NCBI GenBank assembly: GCA_964437825.1
Contig: CAYTIH010000032.1
Coordinates: 1 to 29,199, forward strand
Length of the DNA: 29,199 nucleotides
From: JBJFCE01 sp964437825
GTDB lineage: Bacteria; Bacillota; Clostridia; Lachnospirales; Lachnospiraceae
Direction: 5' to 3'
Under the pieces are notes generated by a model. The model ran no database searches. It was not told the origin of the DNA and saw nothing but the letters and a program-made list of their open reading frames with translations. Numbering within the stretch: the stretch's first letter is position 1; the number at the start of each line of letters is the position of its first letter. A program made the translations under genes and the position numbers. Shown in pieces: positions 1-7,095 of this stretch.

Positions 1-101
1 CCAGTGCGGTCTCCGGGACTTTTTACGTCAAAACACTGTCAAAGACAGGAATATAACACATTCGCGAATCGAATACCACTGAATAATTTGATTTTGAAAA
101 A

Positions 102-535
102 TCAGATCAGCTTTATTCTCTCCATTGCACAATAGATTCCGTTTTGATTGATATGCCCGGTAACCATATCGGCAAGCGCTTTGACATGATCTACCGCATT
201 CCCCATGGCAACACCGATTCCGGCATACTGCAACATGTCCAGATCATTGGGTCCGTCACCGAAGGCAATGATTTTCTCACGGTCTGCGCCAAAATATTGC
301 GCAGCCTGTTTCATGCCATAGGATTTGGTGATTCCCACCTGCGTCACCTCTCCACTGGTTTCATCCGGCTTCCAGGCTCGTAACCGTAACCTCAAATTCC
401 GGACTAAGCGCCTGTCTGACCGCAGTCAGTCCGACCTCAGACTCATAATAAATAAACTTCTCCGCATCCGTGCGTCTTTCCGGATGTTCTTCTATCATCA
501 GGCTGTTGCAAAAATGACGCCTTCCATGATTTGTT
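102..535 (-). pseudogene. Cof-type HAD phosphatase remnant, frameshifted and 5'-truncated
   Basis: The C-terminal half of a Cof-like HAD hydrolase (haloacid dehalogenase superfamily) is readable in two frames. The upstream frame carries EEHPERRTDAEKFIYYESEV and ALSPEFEVTVTS and stops near 361. The downstream frame continues with WKPDETSGEVTQVGITKSYG and the motif IV sequence FGDGPNDLDML, and ends at 102. The break is near 370-385 and looks like a one-base indel. The N-terminal half with the DxD nucleophile motif is absent: the readable homology begins right after the ptsI stop codon at 548. An intact member would have about 260-280 residues, so roughly half is missing. It is very probably non-functional, although a sequencing error could explain the frameshift but not the missing N-terminus. 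Confidence 0.72.
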
Positions 536-547
536 TCTTTTTTATTA

Positions 548-2173
548 TTACCGATAGATATTAATCTCGGATTCCCTGACAATCTTCCTGATCGGCAAAA
601 TCATGCCGGGAGATACGGACAGTTCGTCCACTCCCATCCTCAGAAATTCCTCGGTCAGCTCCGGATCTGCGCCAAGCTCCCCGCAGATTCCTGCCCAGAT
701 CCCTTCTTGATGCGCATTCTTCACAACCATGCGGATCAGTCGCAGAATTGCTTCATGGTGGGCGTTATAAAATCTGTCCAGTTTGGAATTCTGCCTGTCA
801 ATTGCCAGGGTATACTGGGTCAGATCATTGGTTCCGATACTGAAAAAATCAACCTCTTTGGCCAGCAGGTCGCTGATCAGCGCGGCAGCGGGGGTCTCAA
901 TCATAATTCCCTGTTCCACCTCCCCGTAGGGAATATGCGCTTCCTGAAGCTCTGCTTTTACCTGTGATACGATTTCCTTGATCTCTCTTACTTCCTCGAC
1001 GGAAATAATCATCGGATACATAATGGCGATATTTCCATAGGCGCTTGCACGAAACAACGCACGCAGCTGTGTCTTAAAGATTTCCTGCCGTGTCAGACTG
1101 ATACGGATTGCGCGGTAGCCCATAGCCGGATTTTCCTCCCTGTCCAGCTGAAAATAATCCACCCGCTTATCAGCGCCGATATCCATGGTACGGATAATCA
1201 CCTTTTTGCCCGCCATGGTCTCCGCCGCCTGCCTGTAAGATTCAAACTGTTCCTCCTCAGTCGGAAATGTATCCTTTTCCAGATACAGAAATTCACTCCG
1301 AAACAGCCCGATTCCCCCCGCATCGCCGCGAAGCACATCCCCTAAGTCGGTCACATTACCGATATTGGCATATAACTGAATCCTCTGTCCCGCTTTCGTA
1401 ATATTCTCTTTTCCCTTTAAGGTTTGTAAAAGAGCCTTTTTCTCCTGATCCTGTTGCTGCTTGCTCTGATACTTGACAAGTGTTTCCTCATCCGGATCAA
1501 CAATCAAAAGCCCCTGATATCCGTCTACAATCGCGGTTTTCCCATTCCAATCCGGATTGATCTCGACCTGAATCAGCGCCGGGATACTCATGGTCCGCGC
1601 CAGAATCGCCGTATGGGAATTTGCCGAGCCGAATCTGGTAACGAACGCAAGCAGCTTATCCTTATCCATCTGAACTGTTTCACTCGGTGCCAGATCCTCC
1701 GCCACAATAATACAGGGCCGGTTCAGATGACCGCTCTCACAGATTCCATTCAGAATTGCAATGATTCTTTCCGAAATATCCTTGACATCAATGGACCTTG
1801 CCTTAAAATATTCATCATCCATATTGGCAAAGATTTCCGCAAAATTATCCCCTGCTGCCGCAACCGCATATTCCGCATTGACTCCCTGGGACTCAATCAG
1901 ATTCTGAATGAAGTCGTTATAATCATCATCCTCAAGCATCATCATATGCGCCTCAAAAATCTGCGCATTGACCTCTCCGACTTCTTTTACGGCCTTGTCA
2001 TACAGCTCTCTTAGCTGCAGGCCCGCCATCCGTTTTGCATCCTCATAGCGTTTCCATTCAGCCCCGGAATCCTCTGTCTTTTTGCGAATGACCTGATTTT
2101 TTGTCTTCTCATAAAATAAAATCTGCCCGATGGCAATTCCGCCCAAAATCTTTTTTCCGCTATATTGTTCCAT
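548..2173 (-). CDS. ptsI: Phosphoenolpyruvate-protein phosphotransferase (PTS enzyme I)
   Basis: Enzyme I takes phosphate from phosphoenolpyruvate onto a histidine and passes it to HPr, the first step of all PTS sugar uptake; it is cytoplasmic. The protein has 541 residues, slightly shorter than the 570-575 typical of enteric enzyme I. Visible marks are the N-terminal HPr-binding helical domain, the phosphorylation site GSANSHTAILAR with the active histidine near residue 187, and the PEP-binding barrel signature DFFSIGTNDLTQYTLAIDR near the C-terminus. The ATG at 2173 is chosen because GGAAAGG lies just upstream and homology starts there; the frame is open to 2299, but that extension has no enzyme I character. 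No ptsH or sugar permease lies in the window. A HAD remnant follows directly downstream. Confidence 0.95.
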   Translation of the reverse strand: MEQYSGKKILGGIAIGQILFYEKTKNQVIRKKTEDSGAEWKRYEDAKRMAGLQLRELYDKAVKEVGEVNAQIFEAHMMMLEDDDYNDFIQNLIESQGVNAEYAVAAAGDNFAEIFANMDDEYFKARSIDVKDISERIIAILNGICESGHLNRPCIIVAEDLAPSETVQMDKDKLLAFVTRFGSANSHTAILARTMSIPALIQVEINPDWNGKTAIVDGYQGLLIVDPDEETLVKYQSKQQQDQEKKALLQTLKGKENITKAGQRIQLYANIGNVTDLGDVLRGDAGGIGLFRSEFLYLEKDTFPTEEEQFESYRQAAETMAGKKVIIRTMDIGADKRVDYFQLDREENPAMGYRAIRISLTRQEIFKTQLRALFRASAYGNIAIMYPMIISVEEVREIKEIVSQVKAELQEAHIPYGEVEQGIMIETPAAALISDLLAKEVDFFSIGTNDLTQYTLAIDRQNSKLDRFYNAHHEAILRLIRMVVKNAHQEGIWAGICGELGADPELTEEFLRMGVDELSVSPGMILPIRKIVRESEINIYR

Positions 2174-2495
2174 TGTGTCATTCCTTTCCCGATCCTCATT
2201 GATATTCATGCTCCGGCTTTTGTTTCCTAAGATCATTTTTCCTTGGCAGATATGAAACGGGAGTACTCTTTCGGACTTACGGATACGGCATTTTGCCATA
2301 CAGCCGTTTATTTTTTTATTGTAATATAATTTTCGAGTAACATAAAGATATATTTCAAAATGTTTTCCAATCTATTTCCAATTGTTTTCGAACCTTTTAT
2401 GTCCGTTAGTATGGACAATTTTCCAAAATTCAAGCAAGAGTGTCCGAACATCTGTAAAGATTTAAAAAGACACAGGACCAACAATCAGCCTGAAA

Positions 2496-2530
2496 AGGGA
2501 ATGTTTATGCCGCAGCACCAAACATTCCCT
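2496..2530. terminator. Perfect 11-bp inverted repeat, possible terminator
   Basis: AGGGAATGTTT at 2496-2506 pairs perfectly with AAACATTCCCT at 2520-2530 around a 13-nt loop. On the minus strand the stem is followed by TTTTC. On the plus strand it is followed by a looser T-rich stretch ending in TTTTT near 2545. It could terminate the LtaS-like transcript or a short minus-strand RNA starting near 2660. The T-tract is short on both strands, so the terminator role is moderate. Confidence 0.5.
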
Positions 2531-2666
2531 GTTTATGATTGATTTTTCCGTTGTCTGCCAACCTCCGGCGCCTACTTCCGGAATGCCGTCCTTGCGCTGA
2601 TTATAACGGTGGACTTCGGAATGATTTGTCAAATCCCAGCCCTGCATATTATCTTCTATTTTGGCT

Positions 2667-2696
2667 ACAATAAAAACAGCAACAGCATGATGTCAA
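2667..2696 (-). promoter_or_regulatory. Candidate minus-strand promoter
   Basis: On the minus strand TTGACA (2691-2696) is followed after 18 nt by TATTGT (2667-2672). It would start transcription near 2660, inside the gap and after the stop of the LtaS-like gene, running about 170 nt to the 2496-2530 hairpin. No coding sequence fits, so this may mark a small RNA or be chance. Confidence 0.3.
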
Positions 2697-2725
2697 AAAT
2701 GCATAGTGTAATTTTGATCTTTTTA

Positions 2726-4714
2726 CTAATTTTCGTTTTCGCCTCCATATGAAAAAAAGTCATCAAAGGAATTCTCCAAATCGCTCATATGATTATACAT
2801 TACATATGCATACTCCGTGAGCGCTCCTCCTCCGTTTACATCCGTACGCAGGCTGTTCCCCTCAGCATCATGGACACAGGAAGCGCTGACAACAGGCAAG
2901 TCAACAGTCAGCGACAATAGATATTTATCATATGCAGTCATAGGAATGGATGCAGCACTCTTCAAGACAGACGAAAGATAATTCAAGCTGGTAATATCAT
3001 TATCCGGCGTTGTATCGATCTCATAATTTGCCCATATATAATAAGGGACAACATATTTTAGAGTATTCAGCTCCTCCTCTGCATCGGAAGAAGCATAGAG
3101 CAGCTCATAAAATTCCTCCTCCACCCCCGGCTGGTGGTCTCCAAACATTAAAACTACGACGGGTTCTTCTACATTGGAAAAGTATGTGATCAATTCTCCA
3201 ATCGCTTGATCGCTTTCGTGAATACAGGAAAGATACTGCTCCGCCTGAGGATACTGCCCTGGATAATCCACCAATGTTATTTTTTCCGAAAAACCTGAAT
3301 CGTCCTTTAAATAATCCCCATGATTCTGCATCGTCACATTAAAAACAAAAAGCCTTTCTCCGGCGTCCTTTTCCTCAAACAACGTATAAATTGTGCGATA
3401 CTGGCTTGCATCCGTAGCAAATCCCCGCAGATATTCCAAATCCTTCATATCGTCCACAAAATACATATCATCAAACCCGAAGACATCATACACAGTCATC
3501 CGCCGGTAGGCGCTGTTGTAATAAGAATGAGCAGCAATGCAGGTATAGCCAAGCTCCTGAAATCCGGAAACCAGCGTCAGCGGCTCCGTACCCGCCTTAA
3601 CAATGGTCGAATAGGGCATCGTATGAAACAGAATATTGGAATCCCCGGTTAAAAATTCATACTCCGATACGGCAGTATTTCCGGCGTATACGGATGAATA
3701 TGCATATCCCCGGATCACATTCTCAGTAAGCCCGTCCAAAAAGGGCGTTACCTCTATATCAGTATTCAGTTCCCCGATTACCCTGAGATCGGAAAATGAT
3801 TCATTCATAATTACAATCACATTTGGCGCCTGTTCCAAATCAAAATCATCTATATCATCACTTGTCTTACCCTCCTCTAAAATAATGTTTTCCACAGTCT
3901 CCAGTGAATAATTTTCCGGTTCTGACAACTTCAAATATTTCAGCTGATATACAATGTTAAATGCTATTCCGTTCCTGTCGGAGGAATACGCCGGTGTATA
4001 TCCTCTTTTTTCCAACTGCTTCGTTTGAAACACGATCACAAAAAAAGCGCAGCCAACTCCCAGAAAAGCAGCTCTCTTAAGCCAATAATATATACTTTTA
4101 AAATGATTTTCCGTTTTTCCTGTCTGACCGAGAAGCAAAACGATAAATACCACCAGCCATACATTCAACAATACCCCAAATATCATTTCGGATGTAACCC
4201 TGAATTTATAGCTTCCGGCCACCTCCATAGCCGTTGAAATACTATATAGGTCTATCGCATCAATCCCCCGGCCCCTAAACTGCTTTAACCCCGCATTGAC
4301 AACTGCAAGAGCCAAATAGATCACATCCACAGAAATAACACTGATTTTTGCAGAATGTGTAAGGGCATACAAAATCAATATAACGGAACTAAGAATTACT
4401 ATATTAAACCAGAATGGGCCGTAAAGGACTTCCATACTGATCCCCGAAATCATACGTTCTCCCAGAATATACATGCTGTACGCCCCGAACACCAACAGAG
4501 CTATAACAGCCCATTCCTGATCCTTTGCAAACAGGCGCAGCCCTGTATAAATAGTCAGAAGTATTCCTGAAATAACAAGATAAATAAGAATATCCATTAA
4601 TCCGAAGGCATAAAAAGCAAAGCGCAGAATCAACAGTAATATTATTTCAACCAGCATATAGATAATAATTGTTTTCGCAATACGACTAAACGGCTTCATT
4701 CTTTCCATTATCAT
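2726..4714 (-). CDS. LtaS/MdoB-like membrane phosphoglycerol transferase (LTA synthase family)
   Basis: A polytopic membrane enzyme with an extracellular sulfatase-fold domain, probably transferring phosphoglycerol (or another phospho-alcohol) to a cell-envelope glycan or lipoteichoic acid. It has 662 residues from the start chosen here. About five to seven membrane segments fill the first 235 residues. The catalytic domain follows with NVIVIMNESFSDL (metal-ligand Glu), the nucleophile region VYAGNTAVSEYEFLTG (Thr near residue 347) and FGDHQPG. LtaS itself has GKTSDSEF at the nucleophile site, so substrate specificity is uncertain. An ATG 12 nt upstream (4726) is in frame. The ATG at 4714 is preferred because GGGG lies 6 nt ahead and the repeat-encoded frame ends in an ATGA overlap there. 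It is transcribed through a long structured leader from a promoter near 5106-5134. Confidence 0.88.
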   Translation of the reverse strand: MIMERMKPFSRIAKTIIIYMLVEIILLLILRFAFYAFGLMDILIYLVISGILLTIYTGLRLFAKDQEWAVIALLVFGAYSMYILGERMISGISMEVLYGPFWFNIVILSSVILILYALTHSAKISVISVDVIYLALAVVNAGLKQFRGRGIDAIDLYSISTAMEVAGSYKFRVTSEMIFGVLLNVWLVVFIVLLLGQTGKTENHFKSIYYWLKRAAFLGVGCAFFVIVFQTKQLEKRGYTPAYSSDRNGIAFNIVYQLKYLKLSEPENYSLETVENIILEEGKTSDDIDDFDLEQAPNVIVIMNESFSDLRVIGELNTDIEVTPFLDGLTENVIRGYAYSSVYAGNTAVSEYEFLTGDSNILFHTMPYSTIVKAGTEPLTLVSGFQELGYTCIAAHSYYNSAYRRMTVYDVFGFDDMYFVDDMKDLEYLRGFATDASQYRTIYTLFEEKDAGERLFVFNVTMQNHGDYLKDDSGFSEKITLVDYPGQYPQAEQYLSCIHESDQAIGELITYFSNVEEPVVVLMFGDHQPGVEEEFYELLYASSDAEEELNTLKYVVPYYIWANYEIDTTPDNDITSLNYLSSVLKSAASIPMTAYDKYLLSLTVDLPVVSASCVHDAEGNSLRTDVNGGGALTEYAYVMYNHMSDLENSFDDFFSYGGENEN

Positions 4715-4728
4715 ATTAATCCCCATTC

Positions 4729-4864
4729 CGGAGCGTCAGCAACGGGGCGGCGGGAAATCCGCGAAAGCGGTTTCCCGTCTGCCATCAGGGCTATTTGTGA
4801 CGCTCCTGCACAAATAGCTGTGTGAAAAATCAGCATATCAATGTGATTTTCACACTAATCCTCC
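4729..4864 (-). repeat. Structured repeat element, copy A (leader of LtaS-like gene)
   Basis: Read on the minus strand it starts with GGAGG (4860-4864), six bases, then GTG at 4853. Next come three inverted repeats: GTGAAAATCA with TGATTTTTCAC, GCTATTTGTG with CACAAATAGC, and a long GACGGGAAACCGC hairpin. It ends with GCTGACGCTC right before the downstream gene. Copies B (4867-5001) and C (23750-23884) share the same order and motifs, with compensating changes in the stems. One A is missing from the first stem compared with copy B, which shifts the frame opened by the GTG. From an internal ATG at 4836 a frame of 41 codons runs to 4711 and overlaps the LtaS-like start as ATGA. Confidence 0.75.
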
Positions 4865-4866
4865 AT

Positions 4867-5001
4867 GTCAGAGCAGCCTGCTGCGATGACACGCGCCGGA
4901 AATTTCAGATTTCCGGCGGCGATCAGGCAATTTGAGGCTCTGACTCAAATTACGGATTGAAAAATCAGCGCATCAGCGTGATTTTTCAATCTACACTCCT
5001 T
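4867..5001 (-). repeat. Structured repeat element, copy B (tandem with A)
   Basis: On the minus strand AAGGAG (4996-5001) stands six bases before a TTG at 4989. The stems are ATTGAAAAATCA with TGATTTTTCAAT, AATTTGAG with CTCAAATT, and a perfect CGCCGGAAAT with ATTTCCGGCG. It ends in GCAGGCTGCTCTGACA just before the SD of copy A. The frame from the TTG meets TGA after 14 codons. Beyond that stop the same frame stays open, still resembles copy A (RASNCLIAAG against GASQIALMADG), and ends at TAG one base before the GTG of copy A. Confidence 0.75.
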
Positions 5002-5060
5002 CAAGTCTTTCCTTATATTGAACGCTATATCGGCAACATAGTTGTAGACACAAGGCGTCG

Positions 5061-5083
5061 ATTTCTCTGGGAATCCGAGAAAT
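5061..5083. promoter_or_regulatory. Hairpin in the LtaS-like leader
   Basis: ATTTCTC (5061-5067) and GAGAAAT (5077-5083) form a 7-bp inverted repeat with a 9-nt loop, about 15-40 nt after the predicted minus-strand transcription start. No T-tract follows, so it is a leader structure and not a terminator. Confidence 0.4.
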
Positions 5084-5105
5084 TGACAGCACACAAGATA
5101 TAAAC

Positions 5106-5134
5106 ATTCTAGCATAGATACCCTGTTTATGCAA
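5106..5134 (-). promoter_or_regulatory. Promoter of the LtaS-like gene
   Basis: On the minus strand TTGCAT (5129-5134), a 17-nt spacer and TAGAAT (5106-5111), with an extended TGC before the -10. Transcription would start near 5099 and give a leader of about 385 nt through repeats B and A. It is divergent from the lipoprotein promoter at 5196-5224. Confidence 0.65.
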
Positions 5135-5195
5135 AATTAATCAGCCGCTAAGGTAAAGATTTTGCGTCTGTCTCTGGCGATCCTATCAAAAAGCC

Positions 5196-5224
5196 TTGCC
5201 AGGAGCCGCCTTATATAATATAGT
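5196..5224 (+). promoter_or_regulatory. Promoter of the lipoprotein gene
   Basis: TTGCCA (5196-5201), a 17-nt spacer and TATAGT (5219-5224), each one base from consensus, 59 nt upstream of the ATG at 5283. Confidence 0.6.
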
Positions 5225-5282
5225 GAATAAAAAATGATGGGGAAATAGACAAATCATTATTTTACCGTTTGGAGGGAAACTA

Positions 5283-5942
5283 ATGAAAAAAGTACAAAGT
5301 ATAATTTATTTGACGCTTTGCATTACGATAGTTTTATCAGCTTGTTCTATAAGTCCGATTTCAGAAAAAACAGCTCTTGATCCTCTTGCACCGGAATCCG
5401 AATTGACAATAATCTCGTCTGATACACAGGTTTCTGACTTTCTCAAAAAAATGCAGGGATTTACAACATACTATGAGACAGATGAGTGTTATAATATAAC
5501 GCCTGTTTTCGTAGCGGCTAATTCCGACTACTCTATTTTTAAATACAACAATTCCACAGAGTCATTTATCCTGTATGACGGCGAAATTTACAGTATCGGT
5601 ACATGCTTTGGAGGGTTTGGCATTACAAGTATGGCCCTTGCAGACTTAGATAAGGATGAAACCTACGAATTATATTATACCTTTTCATGGGGGTCTGGCT
5701 TACATCGTTCGCATGTTGGATATTTTGAACCTATAAATAAAGAAATACATGTGTTTGAGGACGATGCCTTATTTAATTCTGATATGATACTGACAGTAAA
5801 TAATTCTGGTGACTTATGTGTGAACAGTGCCACTCTTGATATGGATGACTTTGTTAATTTTACAATCAGGGCGCAGGATTTTATTGGCACGCTTGATTTT
5901 GAAGAAAATCAGGTGGTACTAAATATTGCTCAACAAAATTAG
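5283..5942 (+). CDS. Putative lipoprotein of unknown function
   Basis: A 219-residue secreted protein with a lipoprotein signal peptide: MKK start, hydrophobic core and lipobox LSAC with Cys21 as the predicted lipidated residue. After it comes an acidic mature chain without membrane segments. The segment MALADLDKDETYELYYTFSW resembles short FG-GAP/VCBS-like repeats found in clostridial surface proteins, but the family is not recognised with certainty. GGAGGG at 5271-5276, six bases before the ATG, fixes the start. It is a single plus-strand gene between two minus-strand genes, with its own promoter. Its DNA is more AT-rich than its neighbours, for example in the many TAT and AAT codons, which may point to later acquisition. 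No clear terminator follows. Confidence 0.8.
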   Translation: MKKVQSIIYLTLCITIVLSACSISPISEKTALDPLAPESELTIISSDTQVSDFLKKMQGFTTYYETDECYNITPVFVAANSDYSIFKYNNSTESFILYDGEIYSIGTCFGGFGITSMALADLDKDETYELYYTFSWGSGLHRSHVGYFEPINKEIHVFEDDALFNSDMILTVNNSGDLCVNSATLDMDDFVNFTIRAQDFIGTLDFEENQVVLNIAQQN

Positions 5943-6069
5943 CAGGAAGAAGCGCCTCAATAGCTTGCAAGTTAATTTGGTATTTGGCGGGCAGTGAACA
6001 TTCATTCTCCCTTTCTGACCGGAAGACATTTGATTCTATTGGAAAACCATTCATTTGCAAAAGAAAATT

Positions 6070-7008
6070 TCAGAATCCATGTTCACCGAAAAAGCGCTCT
6101 GCGTTTCGGTAACAGATTTTCTCCATTTCATGCACTGAGAAATATTCTGAGAGCCGGCTCAGGAGCTTCGGCATCCCTGCATAATCCTTCCATTCCAATC
6201 CGCAGTCCATGCCATCGTAGTCGGAACCAAGCGCCAGCGCATCGATTCCCGCGCACGAAACAATATGCTTTGCATGGGATAGTACCTGCTCCATAGTGGA
6301 AAAATCACTGTTTTCTTTTAGAAAGCGGCTGTAAAAATTCAGCCCTACAATTCCTCCCCGCCTTCCAAGCTCTCTCATCATATCGTCTGTCAGATTTCTC
6401 TTATGACTGCAAAGTGCCCTTGCACAGGAATGAGTAGCTGCCACCGGCCTTTTGCTGTGTGCAATCACATCGTAGAATCCGCTGTCCGACAAATGTGAAA
6501 CATCAACCGCCATTCCAAGCTCATTCATTCGTTCCACTACCTGAAAGCCAAACGGTTTCAGGCCTCCTGTTTCTCCGTTTGGAAACGCAATTTCATTCTC
6601 GTAATTCCATGTAAGCGTAAGGAGTCTTACACCGTCCTGATACAATGTATCAAGACGGTCCAGCCGTCCTTCCAGCACTTCTCCTCCCTCAACGGTCAAA
6701 ACAGAAGAAATCCTCTGCGCAGCATAATTTTCATGAATATCCGCCGCGGAAAATGCAGGTGCAATCAAACTGCTGTTTTCCTTCATTTCTCTCCGATAGC
6801 AGGAAAGCACCTGCATGTATCTCTCATACGCACCGACGCCGCGTTTTCTGCACGCTTCCTGATTCACAAAAATTGCAAAGCATTGACAATATGCTCCTGC
6901 CGCTTCAAGTTTACATAAGTCAATCTGCAGCGGGTTTCGGTGAAGGGATAGCCCTCTCTCCTCACATTCCAGTATGGTATCACAATGTAAATCAAAAATT
7001 GGGTACAT
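6070..7008 (-). CDS. Membrane dipeptidase family (peptidase M19, renal dipeptidase-like)
   Basis: A zinc-dependent dipeptidase of the amidohydrolase fold that cleaves dipeptides; bacterial members act on L-D or D-amino-acid dipeptides, some from cell-wall turnover. The 312-residue protein shows the N-terminal metal site FDLHCDT (HxD), then LTLTWNYENEIAFPNG, the metal-ligand region AVDVSHLSD, AATHSCARALCSHKRNLTD and the C-terminal ALGSDYDGMD. These are the M19 landmarks in the expected order. Length is typical and no signal peptide is present, so it is probably cytoplasmic. Two adjacent ATGs (7011 and 7008) are possible. The second has the better spacing (GGAG plus 6). It lies 84 nt downstream of the coiled-coil gene, which reads the same way. 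Confidence 0.9.
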   Translation of the reverse strand: MYPIFDLHCDTILECEERGLSLHRNPLQIDLCKLEAAGAYCQCFAIFVNQEACRKRGVGAYERYMQVLSCYRREMKENSSLIAPAFSAADIHENYAAQRISSVLTVEGGEVLEGRLDRLDTLYQDGVRLLTLTWNYENEIAFPNGETGGLKPFGFQVVERMNELGMAVDVSHLSDSGFYDVIAHSKRPVAATHSCARALCSHKRNLTDDMMRELGRRGGIVGLNFYSRFLKENSDFSTMEQVLSHAKHIVSCAGIDALALGSDYDGMDCGLEWKDYAGMPKLLSRLSEYFSVHEMEKICYRNAERFFGEHGF

Positions 7009-7063
7009 CATATGCTCCGTTTCCCGATTGTTCCAGTGGTATTATATGTGTTAACCTCCGAAT

Positions 7064-7078
7064 CCTATACAATATAGG
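7064..7078. promoter_or_regulatory. Short palindrome upstream of the dipeptidase gene
   Basis: CCTATA and TATAGG form a 6-bp inverted repeat around CAA in the 84-nt gap between the coiled-coil gene and the dipeptidase gene. A TATAAT-like -10 on the minus strand lies at 7041-7046, but no -35 is well spaced (the best is 20 nt away). The repeat may be a weak terminator or an operator. Confidence 0.25.
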
Positions 7079-7095
7079 CAATAGTGAAGGATAGT

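Larger units (their letters stand above)
2174..2725. other. Intergenic stretch between ptsI and the LtaS-like gene
   Basis: About 550 bases without a convincing gene. The part next to ptsI is AT-rich and could hold its promoter, with a TACAAT-like hexamer on the minus strand near 2317, but no good -35 is apparent. The middle contains a perfect 11-bp inverted repeat at 2496-2530. A promoter-like pair on the minus strand lies at 2667-2696. A minus-strand frame of 61 codons (2462-2647) has no good ribosome site and no recognisable family, so it is not called. Confidence 0.5.

Noticed and set aside
1454..2014. Plus-strand open frame of 186 codons antisense to ptsI
   Set aside because: It lies fully inside a well-supported gene on the other strand, has no ribosome site and no protein-family character. 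Other frames opposite real genes were dropped for the same reasons.
2462..2647. Minus-strand frame of 61 codons in the ptsI/LtaS-like gap
   Set aside because: No good SD, no recognisable family, and it runs through the hairpin at 2496-2530.
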